Assembly: GCA_018710835.1 (NCBI GenBank)
Contig: DVJC01000022.1
Span: 1 to 34,449 of the forward strand
Origin: Candidatus Limadaptatus stercoravium
Lineage (GTDB): Bacteria; Bacillota; Clostridia; Christensenellales; CAG-917
Direction of reading: 5' to 3'
DNA length: 34,449 nt
Part shown: positions 8,558-18,305 of the stretch, in pieces
Numbering within the stretch: position 1 is the first letter of the stretch
Layout: every line of letters starts with the position of its first letter
Notes under the pieces: model-generated
The model's database searches: none
The model's input: only the letters and a program-made list of their open reading frames with translations
What the model was told of the DNA's origin: nothing
Position numbers and translations under genes: made by a program

Positions 8558-9436
8558 ATGAATTATACTATTTTCAACGATCTCATCGAAGTCACCGTTT
8601 CCGACGTCGGCGCGGAGCTGATGTCGATCAAGTCCAGGAAGGACGGTACGGAATATCTCTGGCAGGGGGATCCGGCGTTCTGGGCGGGCAGGGCGTACAA
8701 CCTTTTCCCCATTTGCGGCAGACTCACGGAGGGCAAGTACACCTTCCGCGGCGAAACGTACGAGATGAACCTGCACGGATTCGTGCGCAAGAGCACGCTC
8801 GACGCGACGGTGCTGGCGCGCGACAAGATAGATTTCGGTCTGCGCTCGGACGAGAGGACGCTCAAGATGTATCCTTTCGATTTCGAATACCACATCTGCT
8901 ATTCTCTCGTCGGCAGCACGGTGAAGATGGAGATATCCGTAGTCAACCACACCGAGAGCACGATGCCTTTCGCGCTCGGCGGGCACCCCGGTTTCAACGT
9001 GCCGCTCGGCGGTGGGAAATTCGAGGACTGGTATCTTGAGTTCTGTCCCGAATGCGCTCCCGTGCAGGTGGTGTTCTCCGACGCGTGCCTGACTACGGAC
9101 GAGAGGGCGGAGTTCCCTCTTGAAGACGGCAGACGGCTCAGGCTCAGGCACGACCTGTTCGACCGCGACGCGATCGTACTCTGCGGAGCGTCGCACCGCG
9201 TGAGCCTGAAGAGCGACTCCGATCCGCACAGCGTGACGGTGGAAGTGCCGGACGCGATGAAGTATCTCGGCATATGGCACGCGCCGAAAAAGGAAGCCCC
9301 GTACGTCTGCATAGAGCCCTGGACGAGCCTTCCGGCGTATGACGGAGTGGTGGACGACCTTGCTTCCAAGCGCGATATGTTCGAGCTGTCGCCGCTTGCG
9401 TCCTACGAACTCATCTGGACGATCACCGTGGAGTGA
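8558..9436 (+). CDS. aldose 1-epimerase family protein
   Basis: GAELMSIKSRKDGTEYLWQGDPAFWAGRAYNLFPICGRL, FALGGHPGFNVPL, IEPWTSLPAYDG. Confidence 0.9.
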   Translation: MNYTIFNDLIEVTVSDVGAELMSIKSRKDGTEYLWQGDPAFWAGRAYNLFPICGRLTEGKYTFRGETYEMNLHGFVRKSTLDATVLARDKIDFGLRSDERTLKMYPFDFEYHICYSLVGSTVKMEISVVNHTESTMPFALGGHPGFNVPLGGGKFEDWYLEFCPECAPVQVVFSDACLTTDERAEFPLEDGRRLRLRHDLFDRDAIVLCGASHRVSLKSDSDPHSVTVEVPDAMKYLGIWHAPKKEAPYVCIEPWTSLPAYDGVVDDLASKRDMFELSPLASYELIWTITVE

Positions 9437-9457
9437 ATGCGGTAGGGTCAATGGACG

Positions 9458-9486
9458 AAAAAAACGCCGTTTATACGGCGTTTTTT
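9458..9486. terminator. Bidirectional intrinsic terminator between convergent genes
   Basis: AAAAAAACGCCGT-TTAT-ACGGCGTTTTTT hairpin with A/T tracts on both sides. Confidence 0.85.
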
Positions 9487-9517
9487 GTATGCTGAAACGG
9501 CATTTTCGGTGCTTTGA

Positions 9518-10873
9518 TTAAAATTCGATACGGAATGTCGTACCCTCGCCGAGAGTGCTGCGTACGGTGAGTTTCCAACCGGCGCGGTCGCACAGCTTTT
9601 TGACTACGGAAAGTCCGAGTCCGAAGCCGCCGTGTTTGCCGCTGTGGGATTTGTCCACCGTGAAGAAGCGCGCGAACACGCGCTTGAGGTTCTCCTCCGA
9701 GATGCCCACGCCTGTGTCGGACACTTCCGCATACGGCGAGCGGCCGGCTTTCACCACTACGGAGATGGAGCCGTTCTCCTTGTTGTACTTTGTGGCGTTG
9801 CGGATGAGGTTGCCGAAGATCTCCGCCAGCCTTTCCGGGCGCGACGGGACTATGAGCGGTTCGTCTGCGTCGACGGTCAGAGTCAGGCCGCGCTGTTCGA
9901 TGTCGGCACGCAGCGATTCCGCCGTTTCGCGCGCGGCGAGCGCGACGTCGCAGTCGTAGCAGGGGAGTTCGTCGTTGTCGAGTTCGTTGAAGTTGATAAT
10001 GCTCGAGATCAGCCCGGACAGCCTGTCCGCCTGGGATTTGATGATGCGGTATGCCTTTTTCTTGGTTTCCTCGTCCAGGTCGCCGTGTTCGAGCAGTTCG
10101 GCGAACCCTTTTATGCTGGTGAGTGGAGTGTTCATCTCGTGCGATATGTTGGAGATGAACTCGTTCTTGGACTCCTGCGCGCGTGTCACGCGCTGCTGCT
10201 CCTCGCCTATGACGTTCAGCTGATTGCGGATCTCCTCGTTCTTTTTGTTGAGTATCTCCGTGATGGGATACAGTTCGCGGTATTTTGTGGAAAGAGGGGC
10301 TGTGCCGCGCGACTGCCGTGCGAGCTCCTCGACAGGTTTCAGCGCATAGTTGGTGGCAAAGTAAGAGAAAACGAGGCACACGACGATGTCCAGCGCGATG
10401 AAACCGGCGAGCGTGGGCAGAGTGTCCACCACCGCGTCCCACTGCGATTCCGTGGCGATGCCCAGACGGACGAGAGAGCCGTCCTCCATCCTTCTGCAGA
10501 CGTAGAGCATGTCGGTGCCCGTCGAATCGGAGCGGCGTGTCGAACTTCCCGTCCCGGACTCCATCGCCGCGGCGACTTCCTCGCGGTCCGCGCGGGATTC
10601 CCCCGCCGCCACGCCGAAACTGTCGCCCGTGACCGCGCCGTCCGCGTCCATGAAAGTCACTCTCAGCCCGCCCAGTTTCACGGACAGCGCGTCCGCAGCC
10701 GCTTTGTCCGCGGCGCCCGTGTCCTCCGCGTCCAGAGCTCTTATCTGCGCCGTGACTATGCCGCGCGTGTTGTCGATGAGGGTGCGGTAGGAAACGTTGG
10801 CCGTGACGAGCGCGAAGATGACAAGGCCGAGCAGAGTGACGACGAGAGTTGTAACGAGCACGCGCCTTCTCAT
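9518..10873 (-). CDS. two-component sensor histidine kinase (PhoR-like layout)
   Basis: HAMP-like region; H-box FISNISHEMNTPLTSIKGFAELL; N-box LAEIFGNLIRNATKYN; G-box GFGLGLSVVKKL. Confidence 0.93.
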   Translation of the reverse strand: MRRRVLVTTLVVTLLGLVIFALVTANVSYRTLIDNTRGIVTAQIRALDAEDTGAADKAAADALSVKLGGLRVTFMDADGAVTGDSFGVAAGESRADREEVAAAMESGTGSSTRRSDSTGTDMLYVCRRMEDGSLVRLGIATESQWDAVVDTLPTLAGFIALDIVVCLVFSYFATNYALKPVEELARQSRGTAPLSTKYRELYPITEILNKKNEEIRNQLNVIGEEQQRVTRAQESKNEFISNISHEMNTPLTSIKGFAELLEHGDLDEETKKKAYRIIKSQADRLSGLISSIINFNELDNDELPCYDCDVALAARETAESLRADIEQRGLTLTVDADEPLIVPSRPERLAEIFGNLIRNATKYNKENGSISVVVKAGRSPYAEVSDTGVGISEENLKRVFARFFTVDKSHSGKHGGFGLGLSVVKKLCDRAGWKLTVRSTLGEGTTFRIEF

Positions 10874-11523
10874 TTCGCCCTGTATTTATAGCCTACGCCG
10901 AATACGGTTTCGTAGTTGAAGCCGAGTTTTCTGAGATGGCTGACGTAATTGTCTATTGTGCGCGTTTCGCCGCCTTCGTAGCCCCAGACGTTGGAGAGAA
11001 GTTCGTCGCGCGTGAGCACTTTGTCGGGATTTTCCAGAGAATACTGCAGCAGCTTGAATTCCTTGCCGGAAAGGCTCACGTCGCGTCCCGCGAGAGTGAC
11101 GGTCATCTTCTCGCAGTCCATGGTGACGTCCCCCACCGTGAGCACCGCCGGCTTTTTCTTTATCCTGCGGAACACAGCCGCGATTTTTGCCGAAAATTCG
11201 AGTATGCCGAAAGGCTTTGCGATGTAATCGTCCGCGCCGAGGTTCAGCCCCGTCACTTTGTCCGACTCCTTGCCGAGGGCGGAGAGCATGATGCAGTACA
11301 CCTCCGGGTGTCTGCTCTTGACGCGCGTCAGCACGTCCAGACCGTTGCCGTCCGGCAGCATTATGTCCAGCACGGCGATGGCGGGCACCTTTTCCGCAAC
11401 GGCGTCCTCAAAGGCTCTCACCGTGCCGAAAGTGCTGCATTCGATGTCGCTGAGCAGCAGAGTGCATCTGACGAGGTCGCATATGCCGTCGTCGTCCTCC
11501 AGCAGATAAACGCTTTTTTCCAT
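10870..11523 (-). CDS. OmpR/PhoB-family response regulator
   Basis: Receiver domain (VLDIMLPDGNGLDVL) plus winged-helix C-terminus (VWGYEGGETRTIDNYVSHLRKLG); 4-bp overlap with kinase gene. Confidence 0.93.
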   Translation of the reverse strand: MEKSVYLLEDDDGICDLVRCTLLLSDIECSTFGTVRAFEDAVAEKVPAIAVLDIMLPDGNGLDVLTRVKSRHPEVYCIMLSALGKESDKVTGLNLGADDYIAKPFGILEFSAKIAAVFRRIKKKPAVLTVGDVTMDCEKMTVTLAGRDVSLSGKEFKLLQYSLENPDKVLTRDELLSNVWGYEGGETRTIDNYVSHLRKLGFNYETVFGVGYKYRAK

Positions 11524-11535
11524 ATATGCCTCCCG

Positions 11536-13257
11536 TCAGTTGGCTTCGGAAGAATGTGCTATATAGTTGAGGTGGTCGCCGACGCGTTCGAGATTGCACA
11601 CGAGGTTGACGAAGACGCTGCTGCTTTCGGGGCGGCATTCTCCGCTGCCCAGACGCTGGACGTGTTCCTTGATGAGTCGTTTGCGGCGCGCGTCGATCTC
11701 GTTCTCGATGGCGTCTATCTCCGCCAGCCCGTCCGTCGAGCCGGAGGTCAGGATCTCTCCCGCTTTTGCGGACATCTTTTCGAGCAGGGCGTACATGTCG
11801 TTGATGTCGTCCTTGACCTTGGGAGAGAAGTAAAGGCTGTCCTTCTCCGTGCGGCGGGTGTATTTGGTGACGTTCTGCGCAAGTTCCCCGACGCGGTGTA
11901 TGTCGCCCAGGCAGGAGTGCAGCGCGGCGATGCGCTTCTCGGTGTCGAGGGTGGAGTCGTATGCCGACACCTGCACGAGATAGGAGTCTATCCTGCCAAG
12001 ACATTCGTCCACTTCCTCGTTCGCCTTGACGACGGCCTCCGTCTTTGCCGTATCCTGGGTGACGAAGCCGTCCACAGCGGTTTTCAGGCTGCCGACCGCC
12101 TTCGCCAGAGCCGCCGCCGCCTCTTCGGTCGCTCCGTCTACCGCGAGCGCGGGAGTGGGGAGCAGACGTTTGTCAAGCCGCGACGGTACGCCGTTCTCTC
12201 CGGATTCGTCCGCTTTCTTTCTGGGGCGGACGAGGATCTCCGAGAGTTTCACGAGTCCGTTGGTGAAAGGCAGGAACAGGATCGTGCTTATCACGTTGAA
12301 GAATGTGTGGAACATCGCGATCTGCGTGCCGGGGTTGTCCGGGAACCACGCTTCGAAAGTGTTTGCGTTCATCTCCGGCCAGCACACCATGATGATGAAG
12401 AAGATGATCGAGCCTATGACGTTGAAGAGCAGATGTATCACCGCGGCGCGCTTTGCGTTGATGTTGGTGCCGATGGACGAGAGCAATGCGGTGACGCAGG
12501 TGCCGATGTTGGTGCCGAGCACGACGTAAAGCACCGCGTTGCCGCCTCCGCCGATGAGTATGCCGCTTTCCGCCATGGCTATGAGGATGACCGTGAGAGC
12601 GGAGGAACTCTGGATTATCGCCGTGATCGCTATGCCCAGGAAGAAGAGCAGGAACGGGTTGGTTATGCTGGCGAACAGATCGACTATGACCTGGCTTTCC
12701 TGGAAGAAGTCCATGGAGGCGTCCATGACGTCCAGACCTACGAACACCAGTCCAAGTCCCGCCACGGCGTAGCATACCGTCTGCACCTTTTCCTTCTTGG
12801 TGGCGTATGCGACGAGTATGCCTATGCCCGTCAGTCCCATCGCGAACACGGCGAAGTCGAATGCGGAGAGCGCCGCTATCTGCGCCGTGATCGTCGTGCC
12901 GATGTTCGCGCCCATGGTGATGGTGGTCGCCTGCGTGAGAGTCATGACTCCCGCGTTGACGAGTCCGACGACCATGACCGTCGTCAGCGACGAGCTTTGA
13001 ATGACAGCCGTCGTCGCCGTGCCTATCCCGACTCCGGCAAGGTTGGCGGACCATTCTTTCAGCTTCGCCCGCACCTTCTCCTTGCGGGTGGCGGCTTCGG
13101 GAAGTTCGGTCTTCCCGGACGCGCGGTGGAAGAGCGTGCGCATCTTCCCGGTGGCGAGCTTTTCCATGTTGTCGGAAAGCATTTTGACGCCGATCAGAAA
13201 GGCGCCGAGTCCCGCCAACAGTTCGAATATGGCGGCAGCGATGTCGTAAGCACTCAT
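11536..13257 (-). CDS. Na/Pi cotransporter family protein with C-terminal PhoU-like domain
   Basis: Duplicated QSSS motifs (TTAVIQSSSLTTVMVVGLVNAG, ITAIIQSSSALTVILIAMAESG) and PhoU-like helical C-terminus. Confidence 0.92.
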   Translation of the reverse strand: MSAYDIAAAIFELLAGLGAFLIGVKMLSDNMEKLATGKMRTLFHRASGKTELPEAATRKEKVRAKLKEWSANLAGVGIGTATTAVIQSSSLTTVMVVGLVNAGVMTLTQATTITMGANIGTTITAQIAALSAFDFAVFAMGLTGIGILVAYATKKEKVQTVCYAVAGLGLVFVGLDVMDASMDFFQESQVIVDLFASITNPFLLFFLGIAITAIIQSSSALTVILIAMAESGILIGGGGNAVLYVVLGTNIGTCVTALLSSIGTNINAKRAAVIHLLFNVIGSIIFFIIMVCWPEMNANTFEAWFPDNPGTQIAMFHTFFNVISTILFLPFTNGLVKLSEILVRPRKKADESGENGVPSRLDKRLLPTPALAVDGATEEAAAALAKAVGSLKTAVDGFVTQDTAKTEAVVKANEEVDECLGRIDSYLVQVSAYDSTLDTEKRIAALHSCLGDIHRVGELAQNVTKYTRRTEKDSLYFSPKVKDDINDMYALLEKMSAKAGEILTSGSTDGLAEIDAIENEIDARRKRLIKEHVQRLGSGECRPESSSVFVNLVCNLERVGDHLNYIAHSSEAN

Positions 13258-13370
13258 TTGGTTCCGTTATCCCTCTCAGTTATTGCCCGGGACGGAGCCG
13301 CCCCGTATCGCGTGCGCCCGCATCGGCACGCCGTTTGTCATACAGCTTAGTTCAAGTCTAACATGGAATA

Positions 13371-13398
13371 TGTCATTTAGTTGTCACAAAAATGTAAA
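13371..13398 (-). promoter_or_regulatory. Pho-box-like direct repeat array upstream of the Na/Pi-RR-HK operon
   Basis: Gene-sense strand: TTTACA-TTTTT-GTGACA-ACTAA-ATGACA, hexamers at exact 11-bp period (on + strand TGTCA at 13371 and 13382, TGTAA at 13393). Confidence 0.55.
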
Positions 13399-13572
13399 AA
13401 GTGCCGGATAGCTTTTTTCCAAATATTCCGCAAGGGGTGCAATTCGATAGCCAAACGACACGTGTTGTGTTAATATGAGGAATGTCAACGAAAAATATAT
13501 CTGTTGTAATGCGATATATTATTATAATATACAAAAAAACTGCATGCGCGCCGGGCGCGCACAAGGTGAAAA

Positions 13573-16374
<2,802 letters not shown>

Positions 16375-16425
16375 AACCGGTTCAGGCTGCGTCCGCTGTC
16401 GCAGCGGAACGAATCGCGTCAGCAG

Positions 16426-16457
16426 AAACTCTCCGTCGCACAGGCGGGGAGTTTTTG
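16426..16457 (+). terminator. Intrinsic terminator downstream of ABC transporter
   Basis: AAACTCTCC ... GGGGAGTTTTTGT imperfect stem followed by T-run. Confidence 0.6.
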
Positions 16458-16487
16458 TAAAAAATCCGCATAATTCGGTTCCGGGTG

Positions 16488-16516
16488 TTGAAAATAAAAT
16501 TGACATATTATATAAT
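16488..16516 (+). promoter_or_regulatory. Sigma-A-type promoter
   Basis: TTGAAA (16488-16493), 17-bp spacer, TATAAT (16511-16516); an overlapping TTGACA lies at 16500-16505. Confidence 0.7.
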
Positions 16517-16571
16517 ATGCCGTGATAAAATAAGGCGGAAAGGAGATTTTTTCCGCGAACGAGGTGATCAT

Positions 16572-17093
16572 ATGGCAAAGAAAGTTCAATCTACGGTCAG
16601 CGTGAAGGACAACAGCGTCATGCTGTGCCTGCTGTTCATCGTGCTCGGCGTGCTGCTGGTGTGGAAAGAGAATGCGATCGTTGACATCGCAATGATGACA
16701 ATCGGCGTGATCGCCACGGTGCTCGGTCTTTTCGAACTCTTCCATCAGAACTGGATCATGGGAGTGATCGAAGTGATTGTAGGCGTGGCTCTGATTCTGA
16801 TCGCGGCACTTGCGTCGGATATCGTCGTGCTGATCCTCGGCATCGCGATCCTGTTGTTTGCGGTGCTTGTGTGCGTCATGGGCATCAAGAGTTTCAAAGG
16901 CATGGCGGCAGCGTCCAAAGTGCTGTTTATACTGACCATCGTGCTTGCGCTCGTGGTCGGTATCCTTCTCATCGTCGCATACGCGACCGGCGGAGAGTCC
17001 GCGCTCTACATTGCCACCGGCGCGATCAGCCTTGCCGTCGGCGTGGTGATGTTGGTGAAGGCGGCGCTCACCAGCGGCAGAAAAGCCGTCTAA
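16572..17093 (+). CDS. multi-pass membrane protein, DUF308/HdeD-like
   Basis: Repeated hydrophobic helices from MAKKVQSTVSVKDNSVMLCLLFIVLGVLLVWKENAIVDIAMMTIGVIATVLGLFELF; GAGGTGATC RBS region upstream. Confidence 0.65.
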   Translation: MAKKVQSTVSVKDNSVMLCLLFIVLGVLLVWKENAIVDIAMMTIGVIATVLGLFELFHQNWIMGVIEVIVGVALILIAALASDIVVLILGIAILLFAVLVCVMGIKSFKGMAAASKVLFILTIVLALVVGILLIVAYATGGESALYIATGAISLAVGVVMLVKAALTSGRKAV

Positions 17094-17122
17094 AACCGCG
17101 CTATTTGGCGTGATACTGCGTC

Positions 17123-17185
17123 AAAGCCCCTTCCGCAATGCGGTCACGTACGACTTAGTACACTCCCTTTTGCGGAAGGGGTTTT
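17123..17185. repeat. Stem-loop element 1 with conserved loop motif GTCACGTACGACTTAGTACACTCC
   Basis: Arms AAAGCCCCTTCCGCAA (17123-17138) and TTGCGGAAGGGGTTTT (17170-17185); loop motif 17143-17166. Confidence 0.8.
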
Positions 17186-17199
17186 CCTTGTCTGACGCT

Positions 17200-17215
17200 C
17201 AAATATCGCGGTTTT
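17200..17215. repeat. Short repeat CAAATATCGCGGTTTT, copy 1
   Basis: Identical 16-mer at 17502-17517. Confidence 0.75.
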
Positions 17216-17242
17216 ACGAACGACAGTTAAATAATCCGGGGT

Positions 17243-17276
17243 CCCCGCGGAAAATCCGTAAGGATTTTTCGTGGGG
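17243..17276. repeat. GGGGTCCCC-frame hairpin, copy a
   Basis: CCCCGCGGAAAATCC-GTAA-GGATTTTTCGTGGGG, preceded by CGGGGT. Confidence 0.85.
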
Positions 17277-17289
17277 TATAAACCGGGGT

Positions 17290-17315
17290 CCCCGCAAAAT
17301 GAACATTTTGTGGGG
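17290..17315. repeat. GGGGTCCCC-frame hairpin, copy b
   Basis: CCCCGCAAAATG-AA-CATTTTGTGGGG, preceded by CGGGGT, followed by ATAAA. Confidence 0.85.
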
Positions 17316-17329
17316 TATAAATCCGGGGT

Positions 17330-17363
17330 CCCCGCAACAATTTCCGTAGGAAATTTTGTGGGG
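17330..17363. repeat. GGGGTCCCC-frame hairpin, copy c
   Basis: CCCCGCAACAATTTCC-GTA-GGAAATTTTGTGGGG, preceded by CGGGGT. Confidence 0.85.
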
Positions 17364-17385
17364 TAGATTGGCGAATTGCTTTGTC

Positions 17386-17450
17386 AAGCGCCTGCGGTCT
17401 GAACAGTCACGTACGGTTTAGTACGCTCCTGTCCATCCGCAGGCGCTTTT
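17386..17450. repeat. Stem-loop element 2 with conserved loop motif GTCACGTACGGTTTAGTACGCTCC
   Basis: Arms AAGCGCCTGCGG (17386-17397) and CCGCAGGCGCTT (17437-17448); loop motif 17406-17429 matches element 1 at 21/24 positions while stems differ. Confidence 0.8.
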
Positions 17451-17463
17451 CGCGTCTTGGGGC

Positions 17464-17489
17464 CCCCACCGAAAGCATTTTCGGTGGGG
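17464..17489. repeat. GGGG-frame hairpin, copy d
   Basis: CCCCACCGAAA-GCAT-TTTCGGTGGGG. Confidence 0.8.
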
Positions 17490-17501
17490 CAAAACTTCAT
17501 C

Positions 17502-17517
17502 CAAATATCGCGGTTTT
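17502..17517. repeat. Short repeat CAAATATCGCGGTTTT, copy 2
   Basis: Identical 16-mer at 17200-17215. Confidence 0.75.
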
Positions 17518-17608
17518 TACACACGCTCGGTCGAAGACGGAATAAAAGCCTTTTGTCTTAACGCTCATTTATTCGAAGACGGAGCTACGCGCCGCTCAGC
17601 CAAAGGAG

Positions 17609-17640
17609 CCCCACAAAAATTCAAAGACTTTTTGTGGGGA
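17609..17640. repeat. GGGG-frame hairpin, inverted copy e
   Basis: CCCCACAAAAA...CTTTTTGTGGGGACCCCGG; on the reverse strand it reads CCGGGGTCCCCACAAAAAG... Confidence 0.8.
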
Positions 17641-17646
17641 CCCCGG

Positions 17647-17680
17647 ACTTGCACAGGCGGTGTAACCGCCTCTTGCAAGT
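17647..17680. repeat. Two-part nested hairpin with GTA loop
   Basis: ACTTGCA-c-AGGCGGT-GTA-ACCGCCT-ct-TGCAAGT. Confidence 0.7.
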
Positions 17681-17695
17681 CGCGGCGCGCAAAGT

Positions 17696-17801
17696 GAGTG
17701 CCGAACCGAAGGTCCAGCGATTGTTACGTGCGTTGCGCGTCAATCGCGTCGCACTAGACGTAACACTAAGTAGGCACGGGCGTAAATGTGCGAGTGCCGA
17801 A
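17696..17801. repeat. Structured segment flanked by 10-bp direct repeats GAGTGCCGAA
   Basis: GAGTGCCGAA at 17696-17705 and 17792-17801; internal GCGATTG/CAATCGC and TTACGT/ACGTAA pairings interleave. Confidence 0.55.
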
Positions 17802-17812
17802 TTCCTCCCCTC

Positions 17813-17844
17813 GGGGTCCCCGCCGAAAGTATTTTCGGCGGGGT
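17813..17844. repeat. GGGGTCCCC-frame hairpin, copy f
   Basis: GGGGTCCCCGCCGAAA-GTAT-TTTCGGCGGGGT, near-identical to the copy at 78-109. Confidence 0.85.
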
Positions 17845-18029
17845 GAATCGTGCAGGGATTTCAGTCAGTACCGTTCTCCACTTAATTATATAAGCGCGAT
17901 ATTAAAAGTTTTTGTAGAGGGAAAAAGTTAGTCCCGCATTTTGGGAGTGCGGTAGCTTATTCTGCACGGGGGAGGAAAGCCCGTAGGGAAGGCGGGGGTA
18001 ACAACATTCCCCACGGGACGCGAAGTAAT

Positions 18030-18113
18030 ATTTTCGCGACGCGCAGAGTGAGAGGAAGGCATAAATGCAAGAAACCCACGGTGATACCGTGGGTTTTGAG
18101 CGAAAATTGCCTT
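18030..18113. repeat. 84-bp repeat, copy 1, contains terminator-like hairpin
   Basis: ATTTTCGCGACGCGCAGAGTGAGAGGAAGGCATAAATGCAAGAAACCCACGGTGATACCGTGGGTTTTGAGCGAAAATTGCCTT; 81/84 identical to copy 2. Confidence 0.95.
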
Positions 18114-18217
18114 GCGGAAAGCAGCGGCGGCGGAAGCCGCCTCCGCGGAGCAAAAATGAGTGAACGAGCGATAGTTTTGCAGCGGAGCGAAAAACGAGGA
18201 GAGAGTGAACGTCCTGC

Positions 18218-18301
18218 ATTTTCGCGACGCGCAGAGTGAGAGGAAGGCATAAGTGCAAAAAACCCACGGTGATACCGTGGGTTTTGAGCGAAAAGTGCCT
18301 T
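18218..18301. repeat. 84-bp repeat, copy 2, contains the galT terminator
   Basis: Direct repeat of 18030-18113. Confidence 0.95.
18257..18285 (-). terminator. Intrinsic terminator of galT
   Basis: AACCCACGGT-GAT-ACCGTGGGTT stem; T6 on the minus strand after the stem. Confidence 0.75.
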
Positions 18302-18305
18302 CCTC

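Noticed and set aside
9632-13350. Plus-strand ORFs 9632-10891 and 10936-13350 (804 aa)
   Set aside because: Antisense to kinase, response regulator and Na/Pi cotransporter genes with intact family motifs.
13500-13528. AT-rich TATAAT at 13523-13528 as promoter of the second ABC transporter
   Set aside because: A -10 match is present but no convincing -35 at 16-18 bp; in AT-rich sequence chance matches are likely.
17238-17363. CRISPR array interpretation of the regularly spaced repeats
   Set aside because: Intervening sequences are the complementary stems of hairpins, not unique spacers; only three units and no cas genes in the window.
17634-17846. 70-aa plus-strand ORF in the hairpin-rich intergenic region
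   Set aside because: Lies across hairpin repeats, no RBS or protein family resemblance.
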